Positions 5,714-6,801 of a stretch of 6,801 nucleotides of DNA are shown piece after piece. Numbering within the stretch: the first letter of the stretch is position 1; every line of letters begins with the position of its first letter. Under the pieces are notes generated by a model. The model made no database searches. It was given only the letters and a program-made list of their open reading frames with translations, and was not told the origin of the DNA. Both the position numbers and the translations under genes were made by a program. This stretch comes from Desulfobacula sp. GTDB lineage: Bacteria; Desulfobacterota; Desulfobacteria; Desulfobacterales; Desulfobacteraceae. Location: NCBI GenBank assembly GCA_023144585.1, contig JAGLFI010000064.1, positions 1 to 6,801 of the forward strand, read 5' to 3'.

Positions 5714-5738
5714 CTGAGGGCCTGTGAAAGGCCCCCAG
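5714..5738 (-). terminator. Hairpin just downstream of the helicase gene, weak terminator candidate
   Basis: GGGCCT (5718-5723) pairs with AGGCCC (5729-5734) over a 5-nt loop, and outer CTG (5714-5716) pairs with CAG (5736-5738) across one mismatch. It begins 19 nt past the helicase stop on the minus strand. No T-run follows on the minus strand, so it may be a processing or stabilising hairpin rather than an intrinsic terminator. Confidence 0.35.
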
Positions 5739-5757
5739 TGTTTAATCAGATAGAAGT

Positions 5758-6801
5758 TTATGTACGATTACTTTTTTTGACCTGCCAGAGTAATGCATGA
5801 TGTTTAAAACCGAGTCTCACGATATGATAACCTTCAGTTCCAAACCTGGTTCCGGCAAATTTGGACAGCATCTTACCAACTTTCTGCGTCAGATTTCCTG
5901 ACCTTGTGCCAACACCCAAAACAGATTCTGGTAAAAACTCTACCAGTCGAGATTGACAAATCTCTTTGGCAGTAACCTCCCTGTTGCCAAAGTGCTCATG
6001 CCAGACTTGAAGGAATTGTTCATATTGATTGGATTCATCATCAGCGTCCTGATACAGAATTTCCAGATTATCCAAAAAATCTGTTAAACCTGCCTGGTGC
6101 AAAATCCCCCCGACAACCCGTGTCCATTCTTCAAAACTACCCATAGTAGGAGTCACTGCAACAGGCTGCCCGGCAACAAACCACGCACGCACCAAAGTTA
6201 ATATTGCCGATAATAAAGAGGACCTGTTCTTTTTGACATGCGAAAGCAAGTTTGGATATTTAAAATCAGTCCTCTGCCAGGGCCTGGAGTTTTTCGGGTC
6301 CAGCTGGATTACATAGCACCTGCGTGAAATATCACCGCCCAGGCGAATATTATTCCCATTTATTATCCAAGTGATATTGTTGGGATACGATCTGATTTGA
6401 GATTTTCCCAATGTCCGGTCAGCCCATTCTGAAGTTGTTAGTGCTGAGGCAAACGCAGGGCTGTTAATAATTCGATCGACATTATCATAGACCCTGATCT
6501 GCTTGCCGGTAGTGTATGCTGAAGTGATCTGCCTACGAATTTCTCCTTCACTGCCAGGCATGGTTAAAGTTTGCGGCATCTTTCCTGTGGCGATCAGATG
6601 AATCATACTTGTCAGAAGCCCCTTCCCGGTACCTTTTTGTGTGCTTTCGACAAGAGCCAGCGGTACAATGCCATCTATTGAAGGTCTTACAATGGGAGTG
6701 ATCATAAGACCAATGGCATTGCACAGGCTACTGTTATCCACAAAAGGAAAGTCCGTCAGTTTATCAATTAGTAAATCTACCGATTCCCTTACCTGATTTT
6801 C
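5758..6801 (-). CDS. AAA+/SF3-like replicative helicase-type ATPase of a mobile element, 5' end outside the window
   Basis: The frame is open to the right edge, so these 347 residues are the C-terminal part. The internal GTG at 6739-6741 is not a convincing start, because related-looking sequence (ESVDLLIDKLTDFPF) precedes it. ATPase features, numbered in the fragment: a Walker A-like STQKGTGKG at 53-61, a Walker B-like IRVYDNVD at 102-109, and NGNNIRLGGDISRR at 148-161, which resembles the sensor and arginine-finger segment of virus- and plasmid-type helicases. A helical C-terminal region follows (SFEEWTRVVGGIL, 222-234, then a wHTH-like end). Such proteins unwind DNA at element origins, usually with a primase. 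The zinc-ribbon/TOPRIM primase lies 430 bp downstream on the same strand. The N-terminal domain and exact family cannot be judged from this window. Confidence 0.78.
   Translation of the reverse strand, partial: ENQVRESVDLLIDKLTDFPFVDNSSLCNAIGLMITPIVRPSIDGIVPLALVESTQKGTGKGLLTSMIHLIATGKMPQTLTMPGSEGEIRRQITSAYTTGKQIRVYDNVDRIINSPAFASALTTSEWADRTLGKSQIRSYPNNITWIINGNNIRLGGDISRRCYVIQLDPKNSRPWQRTDFKYPNLLSHVKKNRSSLLSAILTLVRAWFVAGQPVAVTPTMGSFEEWTRVVGGILHQAGLTDFLDNLEILYQDADDESNQYEQFLQVWHEHFGNREVTAKEICQSRLVEFLPESVLGVGTRSGNLTQKVGKMLSKFAGTRFGTEGYHIVRLGFKHHALLWQVKKSNRT

Larger units (their letters stand above)
5328..5757. other. 430-bp gene-free region between primase and helicase; candidate replication origin or regulatory region
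   Basis: I find no credible protein or RNA gene here. The region holds a GGGGATTA-type repeat family in both orientations (5350-5365, 5413-5434, 5673-5694, and a looser C-rich copy at 5597-5620), a (TAG)7 tract, an AT-rich stretch at about 5470-5595, and a hairpin near the helicase stop. Repeats beside an AT-rich block between primase and helicase genes resemble element replication origins such as that of P4. That reading is inference. A long leader or promoter region for the primase gene, or a dispersed chromosomal repeat, would look similar. Confidence 0.35.

Noticed and set aside
6739..6741. GTG as the start of the helicase gene
   Set aside because: The frame stays open to the window edge with protein-like sequence, and there is no convincing ribosome site before this GTG.

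Overview
The window looks like a piece of chromosome from a low-GC Desulfobacterota-type bacterium (Desulfobacteraceae-like). I base this only on protein character and base composition, with no database search. A mobile-element or phage-like replication module abuts the chromosomal genes on the right.

Left (1-1230): decaying sequence. The 3' part of a penicillin-acylase-family gene runs off the left edge. It is in frame to a TAA at 909-911 but is broken by two in-frame TAG codons (546-548 and 852-854). Both TAGs seem to replace family-conserved tryptophans. Convergent to it is the last ~95 codons of a methyl-accepting chemotaxis protein with no 5' part.

Centre (1230-4247): a three-gene plus-strand operon. 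It opens with a textbook-style transcription attenuator that I read directly from the sequence. A 25-residue leader peptide (1360-1437) carries the run FYFYFGYYFY. It is followed by a mutually exclusive antiterminator (1420-1431 with 1451-1466) and a strong intrinsic terminator (1452-1484). The genes are a class I DAHP synthase (first step of the shikimate pathway), an RlmL/YpsC-type THUMP rRNA methyltransferase 18 nt downstream, and an exported DUF547 protein that overlaps it by ATGA. The DUF547 gene loses its family similarity abruptly near 4180.

Right (4178-6801): the break in DUF547 coincides with one arm of a 19-bp imperfect inverted repeat. The other arm encodes the C-terminus of a minus-strand zinc-finger/TOPRIM primase (4260-5327). 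A 430-bp gene-free region follows, with GGGGATTA-type repeats in both orientations, a (TAG)7 tract and AT-rich DNA. Beyond it lies an incomplete minus-strand AAA+/SF3-like helicase (5758 to the window edge). Primase, helicase and repeats together suggest the replication module of an integrated element, with a possible origin between the two genes.

The most interesting points are the Phe/Tyr attenuator upstream of the DAHP synthase operon, the paired in-frame amber codons, and the junction structure at 4178-4284.
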